In this document: positions 35,839-44,904 of the stretch, piece after piece
Numbering within the stretch: position 1 is the stretch's first letter
Layout of the letters: each line of letters begins with the position of its first letter
Assembly: GCF_023028105.1 (NCBI RefSeq)
Contig: NZ_CP095491.1
Span: 2,046,001-2,110,000, forward strand
Direction: 5' to 3'
DNA: 64,000 nucleotides
Origin: Halosolutus gelatinilyticus
GTDB lineage: Archaea; Halobacteriota; Halobacteria; Halobacteriales; Natrialbaceae
Position numbers and translations under genes: made by a program
The notes under the pieces: generated by a model
What the model saw: only the letters and a program-made list of their open reading frames with translations
Told to the model about the DNA's origin: nothing
Databases searched by the model: none

Positions 35839-37020
35839 ATGGCAATCGATACAACCAGTACGCCGCTCGAGGGCGTTCGAGTCCTCGACTGTACGCAGAT
35901 GCTCGCCGGCCCCTTCGCAACGCAACTCCTCGCCGACCTCGGCGCGGCGGTCGTCAAGATCGAGCGACCGGACTGCGGCGACATCACGCGCGCCACCGGG
36001 CCCGACGTCGGTGATTCCGGGATCACCGCCTACTTCTCGTCGTTGAACCGGGGAAAACGAAGCGTCGAACTCGACCTGTCGACCGCCGAGGGCGCGGCGG
36101 CGTTCGAGTCCCTCGCGGCGGCGACCGACGTCGTCGTCGAGAACTACCGACCCGGAACGATGGAGAAGTGGGGGCTCGGCTACGACGACCTGCGAACGGT
36201 CAACGAGGATCTCGTCTACTGCTCGATCTCCGGTTTCCTCGAGGGTCCGTACCGCGACTTGCCGGCGTTCGACATGGTCGCCCAGGCGCTCGGCGGGAGC
36301 ATGAGCATCACCGGCCACGAGGACGGTCCGCCCGTGCGCCCGGGGATTCCGATCGGAGACATCTGTGCCGGGATGTACGCCGTCGTCGGCGTCGTCACGT
36401 CGCTGTACGCGGGCGGCGGCGAGCGCATCGAGGTGCCGATGTTCGAGGGGCTGGTTTCGTGGCTCACCGAGCGGGCCGGCCGGACGTTCGTCACCGACGA
36501 GCCGTATCCGCGTCTGGGGACGGCGCACCCGGCGCTCGCCCCCTATCGGACGTTCGAGACGGCCGACGGCTGGTTCGCGCTCGCCATCGCCAGCGACAAC
36601 ACGTGGCGATCGTTCTGCGACGCCGTCGGACGTGCCGACCTCGCCGACGACGACCGGTTCGCGACGAACGACGAGCGCGTCGAAAACCGCGACGAACTCG
36701 TCGGGTCGCTGGCGCCGCTGTTCCGCGAGCGGTCGACCGACGAGTGGTTTACGACGTTTCGGGAGCACGGGCTTCCGGGCGCCCCCGTCCGGGATACGCG
36801 CGAACTGTTCGCGGACGACCACCTGCGGGAGAGCGGCGTTCTCGACGACCTCGCGATCGGCGGGGTCGAGTTCCCGTACCCGCGCTGTCCGCTCCAGTTT
36901 TCCGACGGGACGGTTCGATCGGGCCACGCGCCGCCGCGTCTCGGGGAGCACACCGAGGACGTTCTGTCCGAGGTCCTCTCCGAGTCCGAACTCGAACGAC
37001 TCGTCGCGGATCGGGAGTGA
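35839..37020 (+). CDS. Family III CoA-transferase (CaiB/BaiF type)
   Basis: This 393-residue enzyme begins with LEGVRVLDCTQMLAGPFATQ, LLADLGAAVVKIERP and FSSLNRGKRSVELDL, and contains the catalytic aspartate in LPAFDMVAQALGGSMSITG. These are the hallmarks of family III CoA-transferases, which move CoA between carboxylic acids (for example formyl-CoA, carnitine, succinyl-CoA or mesaconyl donors). The exact acids cannot be read from sequence. It stands directly before a TAXI-TRAP transporter, so activation of an imported organic acid is a reasonable inference. A CTTATCC box at 35804-35810 suggests a short leader. Confidence 0.9.
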   Translation: MAIDTTSTPLEGVRVLDCTQMLAGPFATQLLADLGAAVVKIERPDCGDITRATGPDVGDSGITAYFSSLNRGKRSVELDLSTAEGAAAFESLAAATDVVVENYRPGTMEKWGLGYDDLRTVNEDLVYCSISGFLEGPYRDLPAFDMVAQALGGSMSITGHEDGPPVRPGIPIGDICAGMYAVVGVVTSLYAGGGERIEVPMFEGLVSWLTERAGRTFVTDEPYPRLGTAHPALAPYRTFETADGWFALAIASDNTWRSFCDAVGRADLADDDRFATNDERVENRDELVGSLAPLFRERSTDEWFTTFREHGLPGAPVRDTRELFADDHLRESGVLDDLAIGGVEFPYPRCPLQFSDGTVRSGHAPPRLGEHTEDVLSEVLSESELERLVADRE

Positions 37021-37264
37021 GTCGGGTTCCGTTCGCTCCGACTCGTCGCGGCTGAGACGCCGGGACGCGAGTCGGACCCGCCTCCGTCGCGAGAGGGTTC
37101 GAACTCGAACGCGGAGCGCGATCCGCGCCGCGTTCGTACTACCACCGCGCCGAAAACGGGAGCGCCGATCGGATCGCGAAATACCCCGGTAGACCGCTCG
37201 TATCCTCTCTCGGTGAATATAATGTTTTATGCTTATTGTCGTACCGACAGATAATCTCTCGAAG

Positions 37265-37274
37265 AATATATATG
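37265..37274 (+). promoter_or_regulatory. TATA box of the TAXI binding-protein gene
   Basis: AATATATATG ends 29 bases before the ATG, consistent with a leaderless or short-leader transcript and with the start chosen for the binding protein. Confidence 0.5.
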
Positions 37275-37303
37275 GCATACCCACACAATTGCGTATTGTT
37301 ATC

Positions 37304-38422
37304 ATGCCAGACCGCAGTCCAAACCGACGAACGGTCCTACGAGCGGCTGCCCTAACCGGTACGATGGGTATCGCCGGGTGCCTCGGAGACGACGTCGACC
37401 CCGAGGAAGACAATCCGTTGGACGAGGGTGGCGACGGCGGATCGAACGACGATCGGGAGCATCACATCGACGTCGGCACGTCGGCCGGCGGGACGATGGA
37501 CGTCGGCCTCGCGGTAGAGCAGGGAGTCGCCGAGGAGAGCGACGTCCTGAGTTACTCGACGGTCGAGAGTCCCGGATACGTCGGCTCGACCTACCGGATG
37601 AACGACGACGCCTTCGACGCTGCGTTCATCGACGGCAACACGATGAACAAGGCCAGAGGGGGCCTGGACATGTTTGAGGAGGACCCGGTCGACCAGCTCC
37701 CGTGGCAGGGTATGCTGGCGTTCCCCTACAGCATCTACATGATGGCCCGCGACGGGACCGGCATCGAGACCTTCGACGACCTCGCGGGCGCGAGCGTCTA
37801 CCCCGCCGAGCCGGGATACTCGACGCGCGCGACGACTCTCGACGTGTTCAGGCAGGACCCGGTGGCGGACGTCTACGAGGAGATGGACATCGTCGATATG
37901 AACGTCGCCGACGCGCCGGGTGCGATGGAAGAAGAACGGATCGACGCGGCCATCGCCTACGGGACGCCGGGGGTCGGTAACACGGGGTGGGTTCGCGAGT
38001 ACGACGCCCGAATCGGCGTCCACTACGTCGAGCACACGGACGCCCTGGTCGAGGCGATCGAAAGCTTCCCCGGCGCCGGCCTGACGATCTACGACGACGA
38101 TCCGGGGGAGACGTTCGCCTGGGACCAGGACATCGGCGCCGACGAGATCGCCACGTGGGACCTCAACGTGACGATCGCGGCCCATCCCGAAACGGCGGAC
38201 GAAGCGATATACGAGCTGTGTCGCGTCGGAGCCGAACACGGCGACACCATCCGCAGCGCGGAGGAGCGGTTCACGCCCGAGGACGCCGAGGGCCTCGTCC
38301 AGGGCGCCCTGGACGGGTACCCGTTCCACCCGGGCGCCGCCGAGTTCTACCAGGAACAGGGCGTCTGGAACGACGACTGGGTCGTCGGCGCCCGAGACCG
38401 AATCGGCGAGTATTTCGAGTGA
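37304..38422 (+). CDS. TAXI-family TRAP transporter solute-binding lipoprotein
   Basis: This 372-residue extracytoplasmic protein has a twin-arginine signal with lipobox (RRTVLRAAALTGTMGIAGC), so it is exported by Tat and held by a lipid at the membrane, then an acidic linker. The mature part starts HHIDVGTSAGGTMDVGLAVE and continues YSTVESPGYVGSTYRMNDDA, IFETFDDLAGASVYPAEPG-like sequence, and DAAIAYGTPG, matching TAXI binding proteins. The permease gene follows after 51 bases. The solute is unknown; TAXI systems carry glutamate, dicarboxylates and other organic acids. The start is set at the ATG in front of the signal peptide. Confidence 0.88.
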   Translation: MPDRSPNRRTVLRAAALTGTMGIAGCLGDDVDPEEDNPLDEGGDGGSNDDREHHIDVGTSAGGTMDVGLAVEQGVAEESDVLSYSTVESPGYVGSTYRMNDDAFDAAFIDGNTMNKARGGLDMFEEDPVDQLPWQGMLAFPYSIYMMARDGTGIETFDDLAGASVYPAEPGYSTRATTLDVFRQDPVADVYEEMDIVDMNVADAPGAMEEERIDAAIAYGTPGVGNTGWVREYDARIGVHYVEHTDALVEAIESFPGAGLTIYDDDPGETFAWDQDIGADEIATWDLNVTIAAHPETADEAIYELCRVGAEHGDTIRSAEERFTPEDAEGLVQGALDGYPFHPGAAEFYQEQGVWNDDWVVGARDRIGEYFE

Positions 38423-38473
38423 ACGGGGTCTTCGAGCCTCGATATCCGTATTTCCCCACAAAACCGCTTACAA

Positions 38474-40621
38474 ATGAGTACCGAAACTGCCGGTCCTGAA
38501 CGGACGCCGGGAACAGACTCCCTGACAGCGAACGCGCTCGACAACGCCGTCACCGTCGGCGCGCTCTTCCTCTGGGCGATCGTCCTCTGGTGGGCGTGGA
38601 CCCAGGACATCGGACGGACGCAGTACGGCGTGCTGTTTCTCGGCGCCGTGCTGTCGGTGTACATCCTTTCGGAGGCGACCGAATCGGTCCGGGAGGGCGA
38701 CCTCCTCGACCTGCTGATCCTCGTCGCCTGCGGCGCGGTGATCGTCACCGCGACCGTCTACATCTACACCGACTTCGACGCCTTCTACACCCGTCGCCAG
38801 GGGTGGGCGACCGACTACGAGTACCGACTCGCCTGGCTCATGATTGCGGTGATCCTCTACCTGACGTGGCGATCGTACGGCAACGTCTTCCTCGCGCTCA
38901 TCGGCGGGGCGATGCTGTACGCCATGTACGGCTACTACGTCCCCGGGCTGTTCCGCCACGGCGGCCTCCAGAACATCCACATGCTGCAGATGCTGATCAC
39001 CGACCTCGGCGGCTTCTACGGCACACTCACGCAGCTTACGGCCGCATGGATCGCCCCCTTCTTGCTGTACGCCGGCTTGCTCTTCGCGTTCGGCGCGTTC
39101 GACCTCATCCTGCGGATCGCGATCGTCAGCGCCAGGTACATCGAGTCGGGCGTCGCCCAGACGGCCGTCATTTCGAGCGCGATCATCGGCTCGATCAACG
39201 GGAGCTACGCCGCGAACGCCGGGATGACGGGCTCGTTCACCATCCCGACGATGATGGACTCGGGTCTCTCGGGGCGGACCGCCGCAGGGATCGAGGGAAC
39301 CGCCTCGACCTCCGGACAGGTGCTCCCGCCGGTGATGGGCGCGTCGGCGTTCGTGATGGCCACGAAGCTCTCGATCCCCTACTGGGAAATCATCGTCGCG
39401 GGACTGATCCCCGCCGCGATCCTCGTGCTGAGCATCCTGCTGGCCGTCCACTACACGTCGATCAACGAGATCGGCGGTCAGGAGATGCGCTTCGACGAGT
39501 ACTTCGAGGACGAACTGACGCGAACCGACAAGATCGTCCAGGGGATCCGGTTCGGCGTGCCCTTCCTCATCCTGCTCGTCACGCTCGGCTACTTCCAGTA
39601 CACGGTCATGACCTCGGCGCTGTACACGATCGTCGCGATGGTGATCCTCGGGATCGGGACGCCTGTTCTCCACTCGATCTACGCCGTCAGAACCGGCGCA
39701 AAGACGAAGACGGCCGCTATCGACGGCTGGTGGACGGCTGAGTGGTGGTCTCGGGGACGCGTTCGCCCGCGCCTGTCGACGATCGGTCGCCTTCCGCTCC
39801 TGAACGAGTTCGTCTCCGCCGCGGTCTGGATTCGACGGCGGCGGCCCGTGCACACCGTTCTCGCGGAGGTGGGCAACGTCATCCGCGGCTTCCGGCGCGG
39901 CGCGGTCATCCTCGCGCCGATCGCGATCATCCTGGCGGCGGTCAACGGCGTCGTCGACCTCCTGATGGCGACCGGCGTCCCCCCGCGGATCGCGATCATG
40001 CTGATGCAGCTCTCGGGTGGCGTCCTGCTCATCGCGGTGCTGTTCGGCATGGCCGTCTGCATCATCATGGGCGTCGGGATGCCGACGGTGGCGTCCTACG
40101 TCATCGTCTCGACGCTGGTCGCGCCGACGTTCATCACCGTCTTCAACGTTCCCGAACTGGCCGCGCACTTCATGGTCTTCTACGCCGCGGTGCTGGCCGG
40201 CGTCACGCCACCGGTGGCCATCGCGGTCGTGGTCGCGTCGGGGATCGCCGGCTCGAACTTCTGGCGCTCGTGCGGGAAGGCGATCACGATCGCCGCGCCG
40301 CTGTTCGTACTCCCGATCTCCTTCGTCTACCACCCGGAGATCGTCTCGACGACGATCGACCTCCACTCGCTGTTCAGCGGCGCGCTCATCATGGCGGGGG
40401 CGATCACGATCATCTTCGCGCTCAACTACCCGTTCGGGTTGAAACGGTGGGTCGGACTGCCGCTCCGGTTCGGACTGTTCTGGCTCGGCTCGTACATCAT
40501 GATCCACCCCGAGTGGATGCTGCAAGCGGCCGGCATCGGCCTGTTCGCGGTCGTCTTCTCCGGCGCGAAGTACGTCGCGAACGGGACCGAACTCCGGTCG
40601 CCCTCGCCGATCGACCGCTGA
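38474..40621 (+). CDS. TRAP transporter fused permease (DctQ-DctM type)
   Basis: This 715-residue membrane protein has about 17-18 hydrophobic segments. It begins with a four-helix DctQ-like part (residues about 25-140) and continues as a large DctM-like part with the signatures AAWIAPFLLYAGLLFAFGAF, AGMTGSFTIPTMMDSGL, EGTASTSGQVLPPVMGASAF, GVGMPTVASYVIVSTLVAP and GVTPPVAIAVVVASGIAGSN. Fusion of both subunits is the rule for TAXI-type TRAP systems. It uses the sodium or proton gradient to import the solute caught by the binding protein encoded immediately upstream. Confidence 0.92.
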   Translation: MSTETAGPERTPGTDSLTANALDNAVTVGALFLWAIVLWWAWTQDIGRTQYGVLFLGAVLSVYILSEATESVREGDLLDLLILVACGAVIVTATVYIYTDFDAFYTRRQGWATDYEYRLAWLMIAVILYLTWRSYGNVFLALIGGAMLYAMYGYYVPGLFRHGGLQNIHMLQMLITDLGGFYGTLTQLTAAWIAPFLLYAGLLFAFGAFDLILRIAIVSARYIESGVAQTAVISSAIIGSINGSYAANAGMTGSFTIPTMMDSGLSGRTAAGIEGTASTSGQVLPPVMGASAFVMATKLSIPYWEIIVAGLIPAAILVLSILLAVHYTSINEIGGQEMRFDEYFEDELTRTDKIVQGIRFGVPFLILLVTLGYFQYTVMTSALYTIVAMVILGIGTPVLHSIYAVRTGAKTKTAAIDGWWTAEWWSRGRVRPRLSTIGRLPLLNEFVSAAVWIRRRRPVHTVLAEVGNVIRGFRRGAVILAPIAIILAAVNGVVDLLMATGVPPRIAIMLMQLSGGVLLIAVLFGMAVCIIMGVGMPTVASYVIVSTLVAPTFITVFNVPELAAHFMVFYAAVLAGVTPPVAIAVVVASGIAGSNFWRSCGKAITIAAPLFVLPISFVYHPEIVSTTIDLHSLFSGALIMAGAITIIFALNYPFGLKRWVGLPLRFGLFWLGSYIMIHPEWMLQAAGIGLFAVVFSGAKYVANGTELRSPSPIDR

Positions 40622-40735
40622 TCGCCGGGCGGTTCGGCGTCGCTCCTCCTCGCGACGGTTCTCGTGAACGCGATCGGCTCGCCGGACGACGGTCCGTCTA
40701 CCCGCGGAGCGAAGCCGGAGCGCTCCGGACGCGAG

Positions 40736-41947
40736 TCAGAACCGATTCGCCGAGAGGAGCAGCGCCGCGCTCGCCAGCAACGAACCGAGCAGCCCGTAGA
40801 AGGCGACGCCGTACGTACTCAGGTCGGCGATGAACCCGACGTACGCCGGTCCGAGGCTCCCGAGCCCCATGTAGATCGTCCGGAACCCGCCGATGTCGCC
40901 GCCCGCGTTCGAATCCGGGAGCGTCGCCATCACGTGCGCGAGAAGCGGCGGCGTCACGGACATGAGCCCGATCGCGAACAGCACGACGGCCCCGAGCAAG
41001 GTCCACGTCGATCGCGCGAGCGTCAGCGCGACCAGCCCCGCCGCGCCGACCGCGAGCGCGCAGATCGAAACCCGGAGCCGGCCGAACCGATCGCCGAGGT
41101 TCCCGGAGATCGGTTTCGTCACCATCCCGACGAGGAACAGCGACGCGAACGCGGTCGACGCGACGCCCGCCGGCAGGCCCTTCTCGTACCGGAGGAAGGT
41201 CGGAAGGAACCCGACCGCTCCCTGCCACGTGAGAAAGAACAGGCAGAACGCGCCGATCAGCCGCGTGCTCTCGCGTCCGAGAACGACGCGTGCGAACGTC
41301 TTCCCGACGTCGAAGCGCACCCGCGACAGGGAGTACGGTTCGTCGCGCCAGACGTGGATCAGGACGGCCGCGGCGACGGCGAGTCCGATAACCGGCGGGA
41401 AGGCGAGTCGCCACTCGCCGGCCGCGAGGGCCGCGGCCGCGAGTCCGGCCGAGAGTCCGCCGCCGACGTCCCAGAACGCGGTGTAGATGCCGAACGCCTT
41501 CCCCTGCCGATCGGCGTACAGCTCGGAGAGCAGGGTGTAGCCGGTCGCCGGGTAGAGACCCGAACACAGCCCCAGGATGGCGACGCCGACGAGGTAGCCC
41601 GCGAACGTCGTCGACGCCGTTACGACCCCGAACCCGAGGACGAAGCCGGCCAGTCCGAACACGAGGACCGTCTTCCGACCGGTTACGTCCGACGCCCGCC
41701 CGCCGGGGTACTGCCCGAGCGCGTTCAGCCCCCACATGACCGAGAGACCGAGCCCCGCCTGGAACGGCGTAATCGACAGGTCGGCGATGATCGCCGGCAA
41801 CAGCGGCGACATGACGAGCAATCCGACGGCGATCGTTCCGAACCCGCCCGATACCGCCGCGAGAACGCGGATCCGGTTCCGGCGGCTCGTCGATCGGCCG
41901 TCGCCGCGATCGAGCGAATCGCCGGCGGTCGAGTCGTTCCCGGTCAT
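40736..41947 (-). CDS. Major facilitator superfamily transporter
   Basis: This 403-residue protein has 12 predicted membrane helices. The N-terminal half holds LNALGQYPGGRASDVTGRKT, the loop 2-3 motif of the superfamily, and GYTLLSELYADRQGKAFGIY; the second half has PISGNLGDRFGRLRVSICAL as the matching loop 8-9 motif. The substrate cannot be deduced. The stop lies 38 bases downstream of the enolase-superfamily gene in the same direction, that is, it ends the same likely transcript starting at that gene, so uptake or export of the related acid is a reasonable guess. The ATG at 41947 starts the MTGNDSTAGDSLDRG leader. Confidence 0.88.
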   Translation of the reverse strand: MTGNDSTAGDSLDRGDGRSTSRRNRIRVLAAVSGGFGTIAVGLLVMSPLLPAIIADLSITPFQAGLGLSVMWGLNALGQYPGGRASDVTGRKTVLVFGLAGFVLGFGVVTASTTFAGYLVGVAILGLCSGLYPATGYTLLSELYADRQGKAFGIYTAFWDVGGGLSAGLAAAALAAGEWRLAFPPVIGLAVAAAVLIHVWRDEPYSLSRVRFDVGKTFARVVLGRESTRLIGAFCLFFLTWQGAVGFLPTFLRYEKGLPAGVASTAFASLFLVGMVTKPISGNLGDRFGRLRVSICALAVGAAGLVALTLARSTWTLLGAVVLFAIGLMSVTPPLLAHVMATLPDSNAGGDIGGFRTIYMGLGSLGPAYVGFIADLSTYGVAFYGLLGSLLASAALLLSANRF

Positions 41948-41985
41948 TCGGTGCTCGCGTTCGCGCGGGCGAGGGCCACGGGCGG

Positions 41986-43203
41986 TCAGAATCCCGCCGT
42001 CCCCTCGAGACGGTGTGCTTCGACGACGCGCTCGTCCAGTTCGACGCCGATTCCGGGCGCTTCCGGCACCTCGACGTAGCCGTCCCGGATGAGCGGCTCG
42101 TCCCGCTCGACCAGGTCGTCCCACCAGTCGACCTCGAGGGCGTGGTACTCGAGGACGTCGAAGTTCGGGATGGCGGCGCCGAGGTGGACGCACGCCATCG
42201 TCCCGATCGGGCTGCAGACGTTGTGCGGCGAGATCGGGATGTAGTTCTCCTCGGCGCGGTCGGCGATCCGCATCGTCTCGCCGAGCCCGCCGACGGTGGT
42301 CGGATCCGGCGTCACGATGTCGACGCCGTGATCGTAGAGCAGGTCGGAGAGCTCGTGGACCCGAAAGCGGTTCTCGCCGGTCGCGATCGGCGTCCGCGTC
42401 GCCTTCGTCACCTCCTTCTGTGCGTTCATATTCTCCGGCGGGATCAGGTCTTCGAGCCACATCAGGTCGAACTCCTCGAGTTCGCAGGCGAGCCGTTTCG
42501 CGCTCTCGACGGAGTAGTCCCAGTGGCAGTCGAACGCGAGGTCGATCTCGGAGCCGATCTCCTCGCGGACGGCCGCGACGATCTCGCGTTTGTGCTCGAT
42601 CGCGCCGTTCGTGAGGCGACCGTTGAACGGGTCCGGATCGTTGTCCGCCTCGAGATCGAGGTCGAACTTGAGCGCGGTAAAGCCCATGTCGACGACGCGG
42701 CGGGCCTCCGCCGCGTACGCCTCCGGGGAGTAGGCCTCGGCGTCGGCGTACTCGGTGTAGCCGTCGTCGACGGCGTAGGCTTCCCCGGCGTGGCAGTCGC
42801 AGTAGATCCGGACCTCGTCGCGGAACTTCCCGCCGAGGAGCTGGTAGACCGGCAGGTCGAGGAGCTTGCCGGCCGCGTCCCACAGCGCGATCTCGATTCC
42901 GGACGCGGCGGTGACGACCTTCCCGGTCGTGCCGCCGTGGCCGGACATCTCCTGGACGATCCGCCGGAAGAGCCGCTGGACGTCGAGCGGGTTCTCGCCG
43001 ATCAGGAAGCGTTTGGTGTACTCGACGAGTTCCGGCACGCCGCCGCCGCGGTAGGATTCGCCGATGCCGGTGACGCCGGCGTCGGTCTCGACTGTGATCA
43101 GGTTCCACTCGAAGTTGCCCTCGACGACGCAGGTGTTGATGTCCGTGATTTCGACGTCGCGGCTCGGCTCTCGATTCGCTATCTGGTTGGAGAAGTCTTT
43201 CAT
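41986..43203 (-). CDS. Enolase-superfamily sugar-acid dehydratase (mandelate racemase/muconate lactonizing type)
   Basis: This 405-residue enzyme has the capping-domain opening ITDINTCVVEGNFEWNLITV and a barrel with ALKFDLDLEADND (lysine/aspartate motif), LAFDCHWDY (aspartate and histidine), LMWLEDLIPPEN (glutamate metal ligand), IATGENRF (next glutamate) and PISPHNVCSPIG (histidine). This set fits acid-sugar dehydratases such as galactonate or gluconate dehydratase. The substrate is not fixed by sequence. It is encoded beside an MFS transporter and a fragment of a second enolase-like gene, and near an SDR and an FAH-type hydrolase that could act later in the same pathway. Confidence 0.88.
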   Translation of the reverse strand: MKDFSNQIANREPSRDVEITDINTCVVEGNFEWNLITVETDAGVTGIGESYRGGGVPELVEYTKRFLIGENPLDVQRLFRRIVQEMSGHGGTTGKVVTAASGIEIALWDAAGKLLDLPVYQLLGGKFRDEVRIYCDCHAGEAYAVDDGYTEYADAEAYSPEAYAAEARRVVDMGFTALKFDLDLEADNDPDPFNGRLTNGAIEHKREIVAAVREEIGSEIDLAFDCHWDYSVESAKRLACELEEFDLMWLEDLIPPENMNAQKEVTKATRTPIATGENRFRVHELSDLLYDHGVDIVTPDPTTVGGLGETMRIADRAEENYIPISPHNVCSPIGTMACVHLGAAIPNFDVLEYHALEVDWWDDLVERDEPLIRDGYVEVPEAPGIGVELDERVVEAHRLEGTAGF

Positions 43204-43285
43204 GCCTATTTCGTGCTGTGGTGTCTCGTTCGCTGTCGTCTCGTCCGGATCGCTCGCTCGTCGGTCAGCTCGTCCGAATGGCCCG

Positions 43286-43477
43286 TCAGTCGTCGCGTCT
43301 GAACCGCTCGATCGCGTCCTCGTCCGACCCGACGCCGTGTCCCGGCTCGTCCGGGAGCTGAATCACCCCTTGGTCGTCCGGCGCGAGCGGGTCCTCGACG
43401 ACGTCGTCGAAGACCTTCGCGTCCACGTCGCGGTAGAAGCACTCCACCCAGAGGGCGTTCTCGATCGTGATTTCCAC
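43286..43477 (-). pseudogene. C-terminal remnant of an enolase-superfamily dehydratase
   Basis: These 63 codons align only with the last part of mandelate racemase-like enzymes: IENALWVEC, DDVVEDPLAPDDQGVIQLPD, EPGHGVGSDEDA correspond to IPNFDVLEYH, DDLVERDEPLIRDGYVEVPE, APGIGVELDE in the intact gene next door. The catalytic barrel is missing. The frame runs about a dozen codons further upstream into a stop without family sequence, and the only start is a GTG. It lies just upstream of the intact dehydratase gene. I read it as the tail of a deleted paralog; a small functional protein is unlikely. Confidence 0.7.
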
Positions 43478-43572
43478 AGCGAACTCACGCGGAACGGAAC
43501 TAAAAAATTCTCACACCGAGGCAAATATGTCCCGAACCGATCGATCCGATCGATCGCGAGCGCGAGGCCGGC

Positions 43573-43581
43573 AGTATATAC
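43573..43581 (+). promoter_or_regulatory. TATA box for the DUF2088/LarA-like gene
   Basis: AGTATATAC ends 23 bases before the ATG at 43605, so the transcript is predicted to be leaderless from that codon. This rejects the longer frame that starts at 43467. Confidence 0.55.
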
Positions 43582-43604
43582 GTCGGGCATCTGTACGTCA
43601 GCAC

Positions 43605-44903
43605 ATGGAGTTTCCCGCTCGGAACGATCTCGACGGGCTCGTCGAACCGCAGCCGGCCCCGCCGTTCGCGCGCGTCCGGTACGAACCGCCCACGGAAACG
43701 GTGACGGATCCGATCGCCGCGACGCGATCGGCGGTGCGCGAGTTGCCGTTCGACGACCTGGCGGACGGGGCGACCGTCGCCGTCGGCGTGGGGAGCAGAG
43801 GGATTCACGGGATCGACGAGATCGCGGCCGAGACGGTTTCGGTTCTCGAGGAACTGGGGTTCGATCCGATCGTCGTCCCGGCCATGGGGAGCCACGGCGG
43901 CGCGACTCCTGACGGCCAACTGGAGATCCTCGCGGCGCTCGGAATCACGGAGGCGAGCGTCGGGGCGCCGATCGACGCCAGGATGGACGTCGAGAAGCTG
44001 GGCGAGATCGCCGTCAGCACCACCTCGACGCCGGTGTTCTTCTCCGCGGCGGCGCTCGAGGCCGACGCCGTGCTGGTCGTCAACCGGGTCAAACCGCACA
44101 CGAATTTCACGGGCCGCCTCGAGAGCGGTCTCTGCAAGATGCTCGCCGTGGGGCTGGGAAAGCAGCGGGGCGCTCGTGCGTTCCACTCGACGGCGCTGAA
44201 GGAGGGGTACGTCCACACGATCGAGTCGCTGGTCGAGGCTATCAGGGACTCGGTTCCGGTGGTCGGCGGGCTCGCGATCGTTGAGAACTTCCACGAAGAG
44301 ACGGGAGCCGTCGAGGCGATCCCGGCCGATGCACTCGAGGAGCGCGAACCCGCTCTGCTGGACCGAGCGCGGGCGGAGATGGCGACGCTGCCGACCGACG
44401 AGCTGGACCTGCTCGTCGTGGACGAACTCGGCAAGGAGATCTCCGGCGCCGGGATGGACACGAACGTGATCGGCAGGTATCGGGTGCGCAACGCGCCCGA
44501 TCCGGAGACGCCGTCGATCGGGCTGATCTACGCGCGCGGACTCACGGCGGAGACGAACGGTAACGGCAACGGGATCGGACTGGCCGACGTCACCCGACGA
44601 GCGGCGATCGAGCAGCTCGACCTCCGAAAGACGTACGCCAACGCGCTGACCAGCGGCTCCCTCGCGAAGGCGAAGCTCCCGCCCGTCGCGCCCGACGACG
44701 AACTGGCGCTTCGGGTCGCGTTCAACGCGCTCGGCGGCTACGATCCCGAGACCGTCGGCGTCGCCTGGATCGAAAACACGACGGGCCTCGCCGAGTTCCG
44801 CGTTTCGGAAGCGCTGCTCGAGACGATCTCGGACCGCGTCGCCGTCCTCGATCGCGAGCGGCTGGTTTTCGACGACGGAACGGCGTCGTTCGAGTCGCGG
44901 TGA
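43605..44903 (+). CDS. DUF2088 (LarA-like, lactate-racemase N-terminal fold) protein
   Basis: This 432-residue protein has ATVAVGVGSRGIHGIDEIAA, VVPAMGSHGGATPDGQLEIL and VVNRVKPHTNFTGRLESGLC followed by KMLAVGLGKQRGA. These belong to the DUF2088 superfamily that includes the nickel-pincer lactate racemase LarA, but to the GSRGI subgroup whose reaction is not known to me. It may racemise or epimerise a 2-hydroxy acid. No larB, larC or larE homolog for making the nickel cofactor is in the window. It converges on the IclR gene with one base between stops, and is divergent from the dehydratase region. Confidence 0.72.
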   Translation: MEFPARNDLDGLVEPQPAPPFARVRYEPPTETVTDPIAATRSAVRELPFDDLADGATVAVGVGSRGIHGIDEIAAETVSVLEELGFDPIVVPAMGSHGGATPDGQLEILAALGITEASVGAPIDARMDVEKLGEIAVSTTSTPVFFSAAALEADAVLVVNRVKPHTNFTGRLESGLCKMLAVGLGKQRGARAFHSTALKEGYVHTIESLVEAIRDSVPVVGGLAIVENFHEETGAVEAIPADALEEREPALLDRARAEMATLPTDELDLLVVDELGKEISGAGMDTNVIGRYRVRNAPDPETPSIGLIYARGLTAETNGNGNGIGLADVTRRAAIEQLDLRKTYANALTSGSLAKAKLPPVAPDDELALRVAFNALGGYDPETVGVAWIENTTGLAEFRVSEALLETISDRVAVLDRERLVFDDGTASFESR

Positions 44904-44904
44904 C

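Noticed and set aside
38468-40525. A 685-codon minus-strand frame over the TRAP permease
   Set aside because: The translation is almost only D, R, E and H, the typical antisense product of a hydrophobic membrane protein gene.
43467-43604. Longer N-terminus for the DUF2088 protein
   Set aside because: The extra 46 residues are basic and serine-rich, and the TATA box at 43573-43581 lies inside them, 23 bases before the chosen ATG.
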